DNA of 64,000 nt, from positions 2,697,001 to 2,761,000 of the forward strand of contig CM067530.1 in the NCBI GenBank assembly GCA_034509925.1, read 5' to 3'. Position numbers and translations under genes: made by a program. Of the stretch, positions 1-11,261 are shown one piece after another. The stretch comes from Hirudinaria manillensis (Eukaryota; Annelida; Clitellata; Hirudinida; Hirudinidae). The notes under the pieces are model-generated. The model had not been told where the DNA came from, searched no databases, and saw nothing but the letters and a program-made list of their open reading frames with translations. Every line of letters starts with the position of its first letter. Within the stretch, counting starts at the first letter, position 1.

Positions 1-500
1 GGGACACTGATGGAAGAACAAGCTACTGGTAAGTCATCGAGATTTGTGGAATCTGCTTCACTTCTTTGTCTGCAATCTATATGATCTATTTCTATATCTT
101 CATTTCCAGAGTTGACTGCAGGAGGATCATTACAATGACCAAGTTTTCCAGAGGGGCAAGCCTTAATGAATTCAGATGGACATTGTGAATCCATTGAAAG
201 ATCCTCACATTCAGAAGACATATCAAAATGTCCACAACTTTTGCCCTCTGGTACAACTTCGTGCACAGTTTCTCGTTTGTCATCCAAAGCAGAATCATCA
301 CAATTTCTGTTATCGATTTCGGCACAAGTCCTTACATTTCGACTAAGCTTGAGAACAGCTTGGTTATGAGACCCGATCTCGCCTATGTATACTAGACCAT
401 CGATCTCCAAATCATAATTTTCTGGAAGAGATTTATAACAAAATTCGTCGATCGCCCTCTGCAAAATGCTTGCAAGACGGTGTCCGTATATTTTAAACAT
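1..500 (-). CDS. 5' coding part of an unrecognised gene (partial)
   Basis: An ATG at 500-498 opens a frame that stays open to the window edge, about 166 codons. The first 60 residues look like a folded domain (start MFKIYGHRLASILQRAID, then a hydrophobic segment ending near LVYIGEIG). After that the protein turns acidic, Ser/Asp-rich and unusually Cys-rich, as in a disordered linker. I do not recognise the family. The open frame may include an unseen intron near the edge. It lies head-to-tail upstream of nothing visible, and its promoter would be in 501-700. Sure that it is open and codon-like; function unknown. Confidence 0.5.
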   Translation of the reverse strand, partial: MFKIYGHRLASILQRAIDEFCYKSLPENYDLEIDGLVYIGEIGSHNQAVLKLSRNVRTCAEIDNRNCDDSALDDKRETVHEVVPEGKSCGHFDMSSECEDLSMDSQCPSEFIKACPSGKLGHCNDPPAVNSGNEDIEIDHIDCRQRSEADSTNLDDLPVACSSISV

Positions 501-1062
501 GGTCTACTACCCCAAGACTGAATGTATTGAAATATTTAATATTCGGAAGTCAAGTCATTTTAAAGACGCCGAAACCATATTTTGGCGTCCAACAAGACCA
601 AACGAATTGTCGCCGCCAAAGAACTGATTGTTACAACAGAAAAACAAAATTAAGCTACTGATTCTCGAACGAAGCCAGCCGTACTTATCTAATCCTCACG
701 CTAGATCCGGTTCTTAGCAATTAAGCTCAATTAACCAATGGAACAAAAGACCAGGGCATTCTCCCTCTTCGGCGACCAATGTATCCAGCAGCTCATCATA
801 ATCCAAATGGGCGAAATTCGAGTGCCGAATAATAAACCAGCTCGAACGTTTATTCAAAGCATAAGTCTCATGCCCTTTGACCAGATAATAAGTAGCTAGT
901 GACCACAAACTCACCCAGCACTAGACTTTTGGTCTGTAACAATTAGCATGCGGATATTTTACAAACAAATGTTCTCTAACGTTTATAAGTTACAGTCTGT
1001 CATAAGTTGTCAATAAAATAAGCCCAGAAGGCTCGATGATTCATGTAGTTTCAGGATTTCAT
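501..1062. other. Gap between the left-edge gene and RBM39; one unassigned minus-strand ORF
   Basis: This holds the putative promoter of the left-edge gene and the RBM39 3'UTR. A minus-strand frame at 914-714 codes for 66 residues with a plausible globular composition (SSWFIIRHSNFAHLDYDELL), but it has no recognisable family, no clear splice partners and sits between two same-strand genes. It could be a small gene, a lost exon or chance. Nothing else visible. Confidence 0.3.
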
Positions 1063-4000
1063 TTATGCGCTCTTTGAAGGTGTCAGCACTTGCTGAGCTG
1101 TAATGGCATCAGGGAAGAGGGAATGATAATTAGGCAGAGGTACGTAAGCCGCCGCGATCACTTTACCTGGAATTCAATTAACGTAAGGATCATTTGATAG
1201 AACAGACTTTGATCATATCTAGGTATAAAAACGAACAGTCCAAAAATAGACAGATTAATCCTTAAAAATAGAAAAAAGTCCTACCAGCAAAGTATCTTCC
1301 GTGGAGAGCATTGACAGAAGCAGCGGCACTGGCCACGGTGGGGCATTTGACGTAAATGTTGCCCTCTGCCGAATTTTTGTCAACGAATATGTGAATGATT
1401 CCTCCGTGGTCCTTGCATCCTTCGATGACTTCATCGCGAAGTCCCACCTCCCAATTGGGGACAGTTTCTCTGGTAGAAAAAAAGCAATTCATTAACATAT
1501 TTATTTTTAAATCTAGCAATTAAACATGACTAGATCTAATTCCTTATAAGAGTTATAGTATCAATGTATAAAAAAAATCACAAACTTGGAAGGATCAAAC
1601 ATATTGGACAGCATGAAACACTGGGTGGCTATAGGAGGAGCGGCAACGGACTGAGGAATGCTGAGGGCGTTGGCAGCTGCAGCTGGCAGTTGCATACCTG
1701 TCCCTGTGAAAGAAGCAGCTTTTTATTTTAGGTAGAATTTTTATGATCTATAAGGCTTAAGTTGAGACTTCTGCTATGTTGAAATGCTATTTGCAAAAAC
1801 TCATAAAATTATATTATTACTGAAATGAATTAACATCGATCAAAGGAAACAAACCTTCAGCTAGCTTGGCCATTAGTTGAAGTCTTCCAGTAGCTCCAAG
1901 GTTAAATCCTGCTCGTTCCATTTCATCTGCGTCGAATGTCAAACTTTCTGAGGACCTCTCGGACATAAAACCGATCTGAAAATTGTAAAGAAGTCATTGA
2001 TAATGGAGCAAATTGATTGCTGATTGATAATTCCAGATGTCAACCTTGATTGCTTTTCCAGCCAGCGGTAGACCATTCAATTGACTCACAACCTTTTTGG
2101 CATCATCCATGTCGCAATACTAAAAACAAAATCAACAAATTGAAATGCAAAACAACAAACAATAGCTAATAGTCAAGTCATAAACCAATTAAAAACTAAC
2201 CGTTATGAATCCATATCCAGCCGATCTGCCAGTGCTAAGATCTTTAACGAGTTTCAACTCTTGGAGCTAAAAGTGGAAGCATTAGCTGAATCTTTTGTTG
2301 ATTTACAATTAATTAATAATCTAATGTGTGTTAAGTTGCACATAGTATTTGCAACATGTTTAGTTATGACATGCAAGCATACTGAGAAACAAGTTGTCAT
2401 AAAACATACAATAATTTTATCAACCCACCTTCCCGAATGGCTCAAAGATACCCTTGAGCATGTCGTCCGTGATGTTCGGATGGAGCGATCCCACGTAGAG
2501 CCTTCCAGGACCCTCCGTTGCAGCAGACTTCATCGCCCCGGAGAGCATCAGGGAAGCCGGCTGGTTGGTGCTGGCTTGCCTGTTCCTCTCCGCGTGGGCG
2601 TTCTGCACGATGATCGGCACTCCCAGCAGTCTTTGCCCGCTAAGTCCTATGGCCAACGTAACAGATTCGATGTCTTTGAACTCTATGTATGCAATCCCTT
2701 TTGATCTGTGAGACTTGTTGTCCAAGATGAGACGAACGTCCCTAACCTAAAAGACGATTCAAAACAATTTTAACAAACAAAAATAAAATATAACTATTTT
2801 CTATTTAAAAAATCACCCTTGAGTCACAAGTACAAAGGTTATTTACCTTTCCGACAGAGGAGAAAAATTCTTCTAAATCGCGAGGGCGAATTCTGGCTGC
2901 CAATTGCATGCAGAAGACGGTCCTAACGTCTCTTTCCTCTGGCGTCAATTCCGGCTCGGGCTCCCTGAAAGTTCAGAGGTGACATTATTAATAACTGTTA
3001 TTAATAAAGTTAATTACATGACACCATGTTTTATACCCCAGATTTGTGTAGGAATGATGTTAACATTGCAACATTATTTGAAAATAAGTGTAAATCAAGA
3101 CACTTGGCTTTTCTTATTTCACATGTCCAAAAATTCAGAAACCCACAAGGCTTAACTGAACATTGATGCCCCATCAACTGAACAAACTAATGCACAAAGA
3201 ATCAACGACAACACCAACCTTCGTTTACTCCTAGATCTTGACCTCCTTCTGCCCTTGTAATAGTCGTCGAGTTTGGCCACGTTGCGACCTCTTTCGATTT
3301 CCTCCTTTTTCTTCCTCTCCTCCTTCTCCTTTTCTCGTCGCTCTTTCTCTTTCTCTCGTTCCTTCTCTCTATCCTCTCTGCTCTTGTGCTTCTCTTTGTC
3401 CCTGTCTTTCTCTCTTTCCCGGTCCTTTTCCCTGTCCTTCTCTCTTTCCCGGTCCTTGTCCCTGTCCTTCTCTCGTTCTCTGTCGCGATCGTGTCTTCTG
3501 CCTTTTCTGTCTTTGCTCCTGCTGCGACTTCTTTAGAGAATGCATTTAAAAAAGGAAAAATGGAATTGTGAATTTGGTTATAACAATTATAATAATTGTA
3601 CGTTTATGATGACGAGGTGTTATTGTCCACACATAATTCAACAGAAGCATCCTTTAAACAAAGCAAGTGCATCATATAAATCTTGTAATAAATATTAAAG
3701 GACGGACAAATAACTTCTTAGAGCACTTTCTAAACACTAATGGGTCATTTGTAATCCCAATTTTATAATTAATCAGTATCTAGTTTTCCTTATGTACAAA
3801 TGCTATTAAAAACTACTGAATTACCTTTTTCTATCTCTGCTTCTTTTCCTGCAATAAAAAAAACACAAGAAATAATTAGGTGCTTTAACTTATGTTTGAG
3901 AACTTTTGCATACCATTAAAACAAAACCAAATTTGCTCAAACAAAAACTTGTTCACTATTGCGATGATGATAGTGATGCCGATCACAACGAAGGCGACGT

Positions 4001-4489
4001 ACCTTCACCAGTAGTCGAGGGAGGTTTATTAATAGAATGAGACTGAATTTGTCTAGCAAGTCTTTCGGCCTGTTTGGTCGTTGTGATATTTGAAACTTTA
4101 GTTAAACCACATCATAGCAGCGCAGACACTCACATTCACGCAATCACAATCGTCATCACCAACAGACTACTCCATATAAGACAATCACAAAAAGGGCTTA
4201 GTGACTAAAAGTGCAGAGAGTGACCCAAATGCAAAATTCAAAAAACTTATTCATCTAAGACCTTTTCTTCCTATCCTTGTCTTTATCGTTATGGCTTGGA
4301 GATGACTGTTTCTCTTTCCCTTTATCATTTTCCTAAAGTTCATCCAGCGCATTATTGTTATTTGTGGTATATGTGAAAGGCGCATTGGGTTAAAATTATA
4401 GGGAATTTTGGAAGTAAAATTACAATGACACCAACCGATTTTTTAAAAGTTTCCTCAAGCATAGCATCAATATCAAAATCCTCCGCCAT
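1063..4489 (-). CDS. RBM39: RBM39 (CAPER-alpha) splicing factor, RS domain plus three RRMs
   Basis: Nuclear U2AF-related splicing factor and transcriptional coactivator. Twelve coding exons keep phase: 4489-4436, 4332-4262, 3848-3825, 3530-3219, 2964-2847, 2746-2429, 2266-2201, 2119-2045, 1975-1855, 1703-1586, 1469-1285, 1166-1063; 521 residues, close to the 530 of the human protein. The N-terminus MAEDFDIDAMLEETFKKS matches the family start. An Arg/Asp/Glu/Lys-rich RS-like region (to about residue 140) is followed by RRM1 (about 165-240; RTVFCMQLAARIRPRDLEEF), RRM2 (about 266-345; RLYVGSLHPNITDDMLKGIF) and a C-terminal UHM/RRM3 (about 430-505; GGIIHIFVDKNSAEGNIYVK). The RS region carries more RD/RE/KD pairs than classical RS dipeptides. 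Intron 2 contains a frame-shifting exon-like segment (see 4003-4069). It diverges from CDK20. Confidence 0.95.
4003..4069 (-). other. Candidate frame-shifting cassette (poison) exon in RBM39 intron 2
   Basis: On the minus strand a 67-nt segment is bounded by a CAG acceptor and a strong GTACGT donor, and has coding-like composition. It is not needed for the 521-residue RBM39 frame. Both flanking exons join in phase 2, so inserting 67 nt would shift the frame. RBM39 and other SR-type factors are known for autoregulatory cassette exons; that this is one here is inference. Confidence 0.4.
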
Positions 4490-4877
4490 CTTGATCAAAT
4501 TGATAAATAGACAGACAAACTATTCTTTGCTCAAGTCGAGGAACCCAAGAACTTCTAGTAATATAATAGATTTTCTATGTGGATGAATAACAGCTATTAA
4601 ACTGTAGATACAACATTTTAAAATTTAAATTATATTAATTGGTAACATTGTAATATTATATTGCATTTCAATGCATTTAAAGAATTATTTCATTCACCGT
4701 TAATATGAAGGATTTTATTGATTATCAAAATAACAATTTATTAAAGGCTATATTTTCTAAATATTTGAGATGCTAATAGCAACCGACAATTGTACATAAA
4801 TCAAAACAAATTAAACTTCGTTATATTTCGGTTTGGTTTCCAAATGCTTTTGTTTATTTTGGCTATGGCCGGATAAA
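4490..4877. promoter_or_regulatory. Short divergent promoter region, RBM39 / CDK20
   Basis: Only 388 bp separate the two start codons, which point away from each other, so this AT-rich stretch must hold both promoters and 5' leaders. I see no TATA box at a usual distance that I would trust. An upstream in-frame ATG at 4833 could add 15 residues to CDK20, but 4878 gives the conserved start. Confidence 0.5.
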
Positions 4878-6174
4878 ATGCAGCAATACAAAATTTTGGG
4901 CCGAATTGGCGAAGGTGCTCACGGTATTGTTTTTAAAGCCAAGCACATTGAAAGTGGGGACCTGGTTGCCCTGAAAAAAGTACCTTTGAAAAAATTGGAG
5001 GAGGGTATACCAAACACGGCTCTCCGCGAAATTAAAGCTTTGCAGCAAATAGATGAACATGAAAACATTGTTCGACTTCGAGAAGTTATGCCCCAAGGGA
5101 TGAGTTTCGTTTTGGTTTTTGAATACATGGTTTCTGATTTATCAGAAGTAATAAAAAACTATGAACAGCCTTTAATAGAACCTCAGGTTAAAAGCTACAT
5201 GGTAATGTTGCTTAGGGGTGTAGCTTATTGTCATCAGAATAATATCATGCACAGAGATCTTAAACCAGCTAACCTGCTAATAAGCTCTACTGGAATTCTT
5301 AAAATTGCTGATTTTGGCCTTGCTAGAGTGTTTCAAAACCATGTTGATCGTCCTTATAGTCATCAAGTAGCTACGAGATGGTATAGATCACCAGAATTGT
5401 TATATGGTGCCAGAAAGTACGATGAAGGTGTTGATTTGTGGGCCGTTGGATGCATATTTGGAGAAATGTTGAACTTTTCCCCCCTTTTCCCTGGAGAGAC
5501 TGACATTGAGCAAATATGTTGTGTTCTCAGAGTTCTAGGAACTCCAGGTGATGAAGATTGGCCTGGAAAATCTGAACTTCCAGATTACAACAAAATATCA
5601 TTTCCTGATTATCCACCAGTGCCTTTTGAGAAAATATTTCCTGATGCATCATCAAATGCCCTGAATCTCATCAAAAAGTCAGTCATCCAGTTTAAGTTTA
5701 TTAAAGCCTTAATTTAACAATGTTTGCTTATCTTAAGCAATTCTCAGACTAACATTTATTTGTACCTGTTTCCAGCATTTTCATGTAGGGTGTCCATTTG
5801 AAAGTAATGATGTTCTAACAACAAACCTTAAATTTGTTTTTATTTGTAGGAGAATTTAATTAAAAATGTTATTACTAGCACCTCTTATTAATAAATTACT
5901 AGGATAGCTAAGCAGTTTGTTGCATTGCAGATTCCTAGTCTATGATTCTCAGAAAAGATTACCAGCAAGGGAAGCTCTAATAGATGATTATTTTTTCTTG
6001 GAGCCACTTCCACTCCACCACTCGGAGCTGCCAGTTCCGGCTCGGAAAGAGCCTAATAACATTCGTATGACGGCTGAATTTGATGTCGAGGCACCGTTAG
6101 TGTTGCCTTGGACCGTGAAAGACATTGAAAGTGACAGCGGATTGGCTAAGAGAGCAAGCATTACTCAACCTTAG
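4878..6174 (+). CDS. CDK20: CDK20 (cell cycle-related kinase) Ser/Thr kinase
   Basis: Cyclin-dependent-kinase-like enzyme of the CCRK family, which acts in cilium length control and cell-cycle entry. Two exons: 4878-5677 and 5931-6174, joined in phase, 347 residues against 346 in human. Seen in order: Gly loop GRIGEGAHGIVFKAKH, catalytic Lys in LVALKK, HRDLKPANLL, DFGLARVF, TRWYRSPELL and the CDK insert region LLYGARKYDEGVDLWAVGCI. The start was set at 4878 because MQQYKILGRIGEG aligns with the family N-terminus; an earlier ATG at 4833 is likely leader. The activation segment keeps the family HQVATRWYR form. AATAAA at 6409-6414 may be its polyadenylation signal, overlapping the next gene's start. 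Confidence 0.95.
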
Positions 6175-6414
6175 ATCTTATTAAACGTCCATGCTTGACT
6201 GGTTGCGAACAGGCTTAGTTAAGGACGAAGCGGGCAAAAAGTTGATCATTTCTTTGCATTTGTAAGCCACATTCTCAACGCTCGAGATTTCGTTTGTTGG
6301 TTTGTCGATCGACGGAATAGCGTGACATAGTTACACTTCGTTCTTAGTTCGGCACAGACTTATGTTCCGTATTTATTTTGTAATATTTCAAGTTGTTCCA
6401 AGATCATGAATAAA

Positions 6415-9400
6415 ATGAGCTTCTCGTCGTTGTTCGGAGTCGGCGCAAAAGACGGCGACTTTGCGGTTGGTTGACGTAGTTATTAAATCATTAAATGAAA
6501 ATTATTTAAACTGGGATCAATGACTCCAGCTAACATGACGTTCGTAATTAATGGATCGAGGTAATAGAATTGAGGATTCGCTTTCTTCTTGACAGGAGGA
6601 CTCCGACAGACCTCTTTCTGGATTCAGGCATCAGTTATATAATATACCAGTTAGTTTATTAAATACAATTTCTTTTTTTAAATTTAACGTGAATGGTATT
6701 TAAACTGATATGACTAATAAAGTCAACCGACTCCAATGGATATCAAAGCGTTATTCGAAGCACACCATCTAAGGCTTTAAACATTTACGTGAAAAATTTA
6801 CATGGAATAACAAGAACCTTTTCAATAAAACTTCGAACAGCCATTGAACGTAACCAACGCCAACTAACATTTTCATGTGGCAGGCGTTTTCTCGTCGGCT
6901 GCTTTTAATAGTTTTAGATGGAAGACAAATTTACATTTTTATCGATTTAGTTTAATAGTTTCTTTAGTTAGTATTTCTCTTTTGTAATAGTTATCAGTTA
7001 GCTCTTTTGTGATATGATTCTTAATTTTGTTGCATCGTTTTAAGGAAGAAGAGGAAGACCTTACGGAAGCCTTTAAAATCAGGATAGGTCTGATAAAGAA
7101 AGATGAAGTTGACAGTTTATCCGGCAACCACGAAGTTGAGCAGATGAGTGAAGTTGAGAAAGATGCAACTCTTTCGAAATTTAAATTTAAGAAATTTGTC
7201 GAAACTTGTTACAAGACCAAACTCACGACATTTAGCAAAGACCCAATCAAGGAGTCTCTTTTAAACCACAGCTGCGATGACAGCTCTGAGGAGAATGTAC
7301 TTAACCTTGTGGGTTTAATTTGTATTCTAATAAAACTCACCCCACCAAAACAACAGACCCCTCGACCCGGTCGACAGTCCTATACAGACTTGGTGAATTT
7401 CTCAATTTTTCTTCTTTTGTGTTCAGAGTGCCCTCGTGATATCACATGCAATAAAGCAGTTCTGCAGAGACACAAACGCTCCTAGCAAGATAGTATCAGA
7501 TATTGTGAGTTAAATTCACCGATAAATATCACTCGCGAGCTTCTAATTCAAGATAACGTTACAAATTTGTAATAAATTTCAGTGTAATTATTTGTAATTA
7601 TAAAAATATATCTTCTAAAAATGCATTGCAGAATAAACCAAGCATTCTTGTCTTAGTAGGGAACAACCTGGAGACTTTGCAGAAATCCGTTGCTGGGGTA
7701 TTTAAACGTTACTTGAATTATGATATCTTTACAAATTAGAAAAATGTCTTGCAATTTGAAATGCGCTGCCGACATTGTGATTAACAAAATTAGTATCAAA
7801 ATTAGAGATTGCTTACAATTCTTAATCTTTAAATGTATTCCATAAAATATCTAGTTCAAGATTTGATTTAGTCGGATATCTATCGTTTCATTTCAGCCCA
7901 AAGAGAATAAAGTCAAGCGAAGTTCAATGCTAAAAATATTCCAATCAAAGAATAAAGGAGATAAAAAGTCCCACTTCGACCAACTCCTTGAAACGATTCC
8001 AACCAGCGATCTTGAAGTTTCCCAGTTCATAGTTGCCTATGGACTTCTTAGGAAAGATCTGAGGTTATTTGGTGTCAAATATTAAAAACTGAACAAATAT
8101 CGTAAGAGTTTTCCATAGTTTCATAATAATTTCAGATGAAACACTAACTAAATTGGTAAATATTTTACTAAATGTTCTTACCGAGATGGTTTTATATGCA
8201 TTTTAGAGATGAAATTTTCTGCCAGTTGTGCAATCAAGTTTCGGATAATCCATCTGATCAGAGCACTTCGTCTGGTTGGATTCTGCACGTTCTCTGCGCT
8301 GGCTGCTTCAAGCCAACCTCGAAGGTGATGTGAATAACAAATATGATGACGTTTAAGAATTTGAGTATAACTTCTGTCTGCAACTTATTTTTTCATCAGC
8401 TATCAGTTCCATTTTTATTAAAAGCGTTTAATGCCATTTCAGCTCTTGAGATATTATATGTCCTTCCTCAATGATGCTGTCAAAGATTCAGTAGACTACG
8501 CTAAGCAAGTCCTTACACTTCTTCATCGAGTCAACTCGTTTGGCAAGAGATTCCATCCTCCAACGTCGCTTGAATTTTTGGTTCGTTCACTTGGCAGACT
8601 TCATCTTTATATTTTATTTATATAATTTTAATTTAAGGAAAAACAGTTTTGGAACCATTGAAACCGTTGTTGTAATTCAATGTAATTCGTTGTAATTTCC
8701 AACCATTTCATTACTTAAAAGGCTGTAAAGTCGCGAAAAAAAATCATGCTGCCTGTCATCTTGGCCGACGGCTCTGTCCAGCCAGTCCTGGCTGATTCTG
8801 TCACGACAGCTTCCGAAATGTGTCATGCCGTCTGCAAGGCCGTCAACATGAAAGAACAATTCGGATTCTCCATCAACATTTCTGTGGCTGGGAAGGTCGG
8901 ATGGAATGAATGAAATAACAAGGAATTACTTAAACAAAACTAAAAGATTTGTATCAATGTTGAAATAGTCGATCGTTTTGTAATACGTGTAATGTAGGTT
9001 CGAAAGAGTTGGCTGACATTAAGTTGTCATTTTACCGAATTGCATAACATGCAAGTTTCTAACTTTTTTGAGTATGAAATTATGAAAAGGAAAGTATGAA
9101 ATTTATGGCTATTTTTTTTTACTATAAAACGTATTTGTCAATGTCATTCAGCAAAGATATTTATTATTTAAGATAAAAAGATAATATTTGAGATATTCTT
9201 GCCCTGATAGGTGTCGTCCTTGGGCAATGGATTGGATCATGTCATGGATGCTATAGCAGAATGCGAGCAGGTACTGAAAAAGGAGCCAAAATCCAACAAA
9301 CTTAATCTTCCAGGAGATAATACCGGATGGCAACTGACATTTGGGAAGGAGCTTTTTACACCCTGGCACGATGCAGAAGTCGATCCGAAGTCTTCTAGTC

Positions 9401-11159
9401 TCATTTACAAACAGATATGTCGATCCGTTGAGAATGGAGAGTTTAGATTCAAATCGGTATGCAATTTTTAATCATCCATACTTGTACGAGGATCATTTGA
9501 AATGCGGTTGCTTTGTAATTATTGAAATTAAAATCAGGATGAAGATTTGGCCAAATTTCTTGCCCGACGATGCTTCGTGGAGATTGGTCCTAACGCGAGC
9601 AAGGATAATTTGCGTTCTCAAATTAAAAATCTACTGCCGAAGACAGTACTCAGCGGAAGTGACTTCAAGGAAAGCTACTGGGTCGATTTGATATTCTCAG
9701 CTTTCGAAAAGATGGATTTAAAAGGAAAGAAGTTCACTCAACTCCAGGTGGATGACTTAATGCTTTTGTTACTTAATGTTTCGCAAGGGAATGGCTGAGA
9801 ATACATGTAGCGGTGGTTGATAGTTGTGTGCTACTGTCATAAATAATGTCTACAAAGTGACCTACTTTGGCTTTATGCTCGACGTATTTCTAAGTCTTAA
9901 TCTCAGAAGTAGAACCATCATTCTGTTAATTGACTAGCGTATGCATTGTCGTCGTAAGGTGCTGTGTTCAATGGTCGAAGGATCACAAAGAAAATGGCCG
10001 CTGCAGTTTTCTGCGCTGTTCGAGGTCGCAAAAATCTCTGGTCCTCCTCTGAGCAACAGCGAACTGGTCATTGCAATCAGCTGCAGGGGCATCTTTCTCC
10101 TCGAAGAACCATTCAACATCCTACAGGGTCTGCACTATTACGAAATCGTCGAAGTTGCTCGCAGCAAGTACGAACGATTTTGTCGTTTTTTTTTTATCTC
10201 ATATCGTTTAGTAGTTTGATGTTTTGGCTTCATTTTGTTTGCGTGAATGAAATTTTAGTGGTTTTTAGACGAGAATAGAAGTTCAAAAAGGTTTTGAAAC
10301 AGGAAGTTCTACTTAATCATCTGTAGGTCGGCGAACGATGCGAGACCCTGCTTCAGCCTGACTACAATAAAAGGCGAATGTTGGACTTTTGAAAGTGACA
10401 ATTCAGAAACCATTACGAAACTCCTCTGCACTTTCCTCGATGGTCTAAGAAGGCGTTCGAAGTGGGCTATTGCAATAGAGGAGTTTATTCTCAGAGGTAT
10501 GCCATACAAAGTTTTCACGGGAGCTAAAAAGGAAATTGCATTGACTAAAACATACAACTGAAATCAAATGCACTGGTGAATGAGCAGAAACTTAAACATA
10601 TAATCTTTCAATCGATCTCTGGACAGATCACTCAAAAGTCCTCACTGACGACTTTCACCTTCAACATGGAGACGTTGTTGAACTGCTCGACGAGACAAAA
10701 CAGAAACAATTAAGAGAAGATTGGATGTTTGGAAAATCCGAGAGAACCGGAAAGATCGGTCCGTTTCCATTTGATTCCATTTACATACTTCCCACCAGTG
10801 AAAAACCTCCGAAGGCATTTCTGGTTTGTATCACTTTAGAATTCACCTCAATTGGAATTCCTTTTTGATCAATTAATAGATATCTAGATTTTGAGATTAA
10901 TATAATTGTTTGACTGACAAATGAAATAGAGGCAACGTCTCCATGTAAGGCACAATCCTTTTCTATTTATACTTTCAATTATATTTCCTAGCAAAGTGAC
11001 TTTTTTAAATTTATTTTTATTTTGTTGAAAATTTAGAATCTCTTTTCGGGAATGAGTAGAAAGGATTTCAGCACTCTACCAAGAAAGAGAGGAGCCATAG
11101 TTCTTGGAAAAAGCACTATGAGTAAAGTTCCCGAGCAGAAAGAACATTCCGCCATTTAA
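6415..11159 (+). CDS. Motorless myosin-VII-like MyTH4-FERM-SH3 protein
   Basis: Tail-only relative of unconventional myosin VII, likely binding microtubules, actin or adhesion partners in protrusions. Confident exons: 7045-7308, 7427-7504, 7632-7697, 7897-8063, 8207-8324, 8443-8580, 8722-8895, 9211-9456, 9538-9747, 9938-10167, 10327-10496, 10627-10823, 11037-11159. Two tentative 5' exons, 6415-6465 and 6596-6649, are both phase 0; total 761 residues. MyTH4 (about 70-320) shows [21 protein letters not shown] (about 325-640) shows [20 protein letters not shown] and KELFTPWHD, very close to myosin VII; an SH3 follows ([11 protein letters not shown] to [11 protein letters not shown]). There is no motor, IQ or second MyTH4-FERM: CDK20 lies just upstream and the stop at 11157-11159 follows a basic tail. 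All phases join, so this looks like a functional gene, not a broken one. The N-terminus is uncertain. Confidence 0.85.
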
Positions 11160-11261
11160 AGCTTTTACCCTCAGTCTTACCGATCTTCAATCAAAACACT
11201 TACTTCGTTATAAAACACCATAAGAAAAATATTAACATTCCAGTTTTTTTCCTTTATAAAG

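Noticed and set aside
3238-3571. Plus-strand Ser/Phe/Pro/Cys-rich frames
   Set aside because: Complement of the Arg/Asp/Glu/Lys-rich exon of RBM39 on the minus strand.
7027-7485. A 152-codon frame as a separate gene
   Set aside because: It reads through a splice donor at 7309; its first part is an exon of the MyTH4-FERM gene and the rest is intron and an out-of-frame exon.
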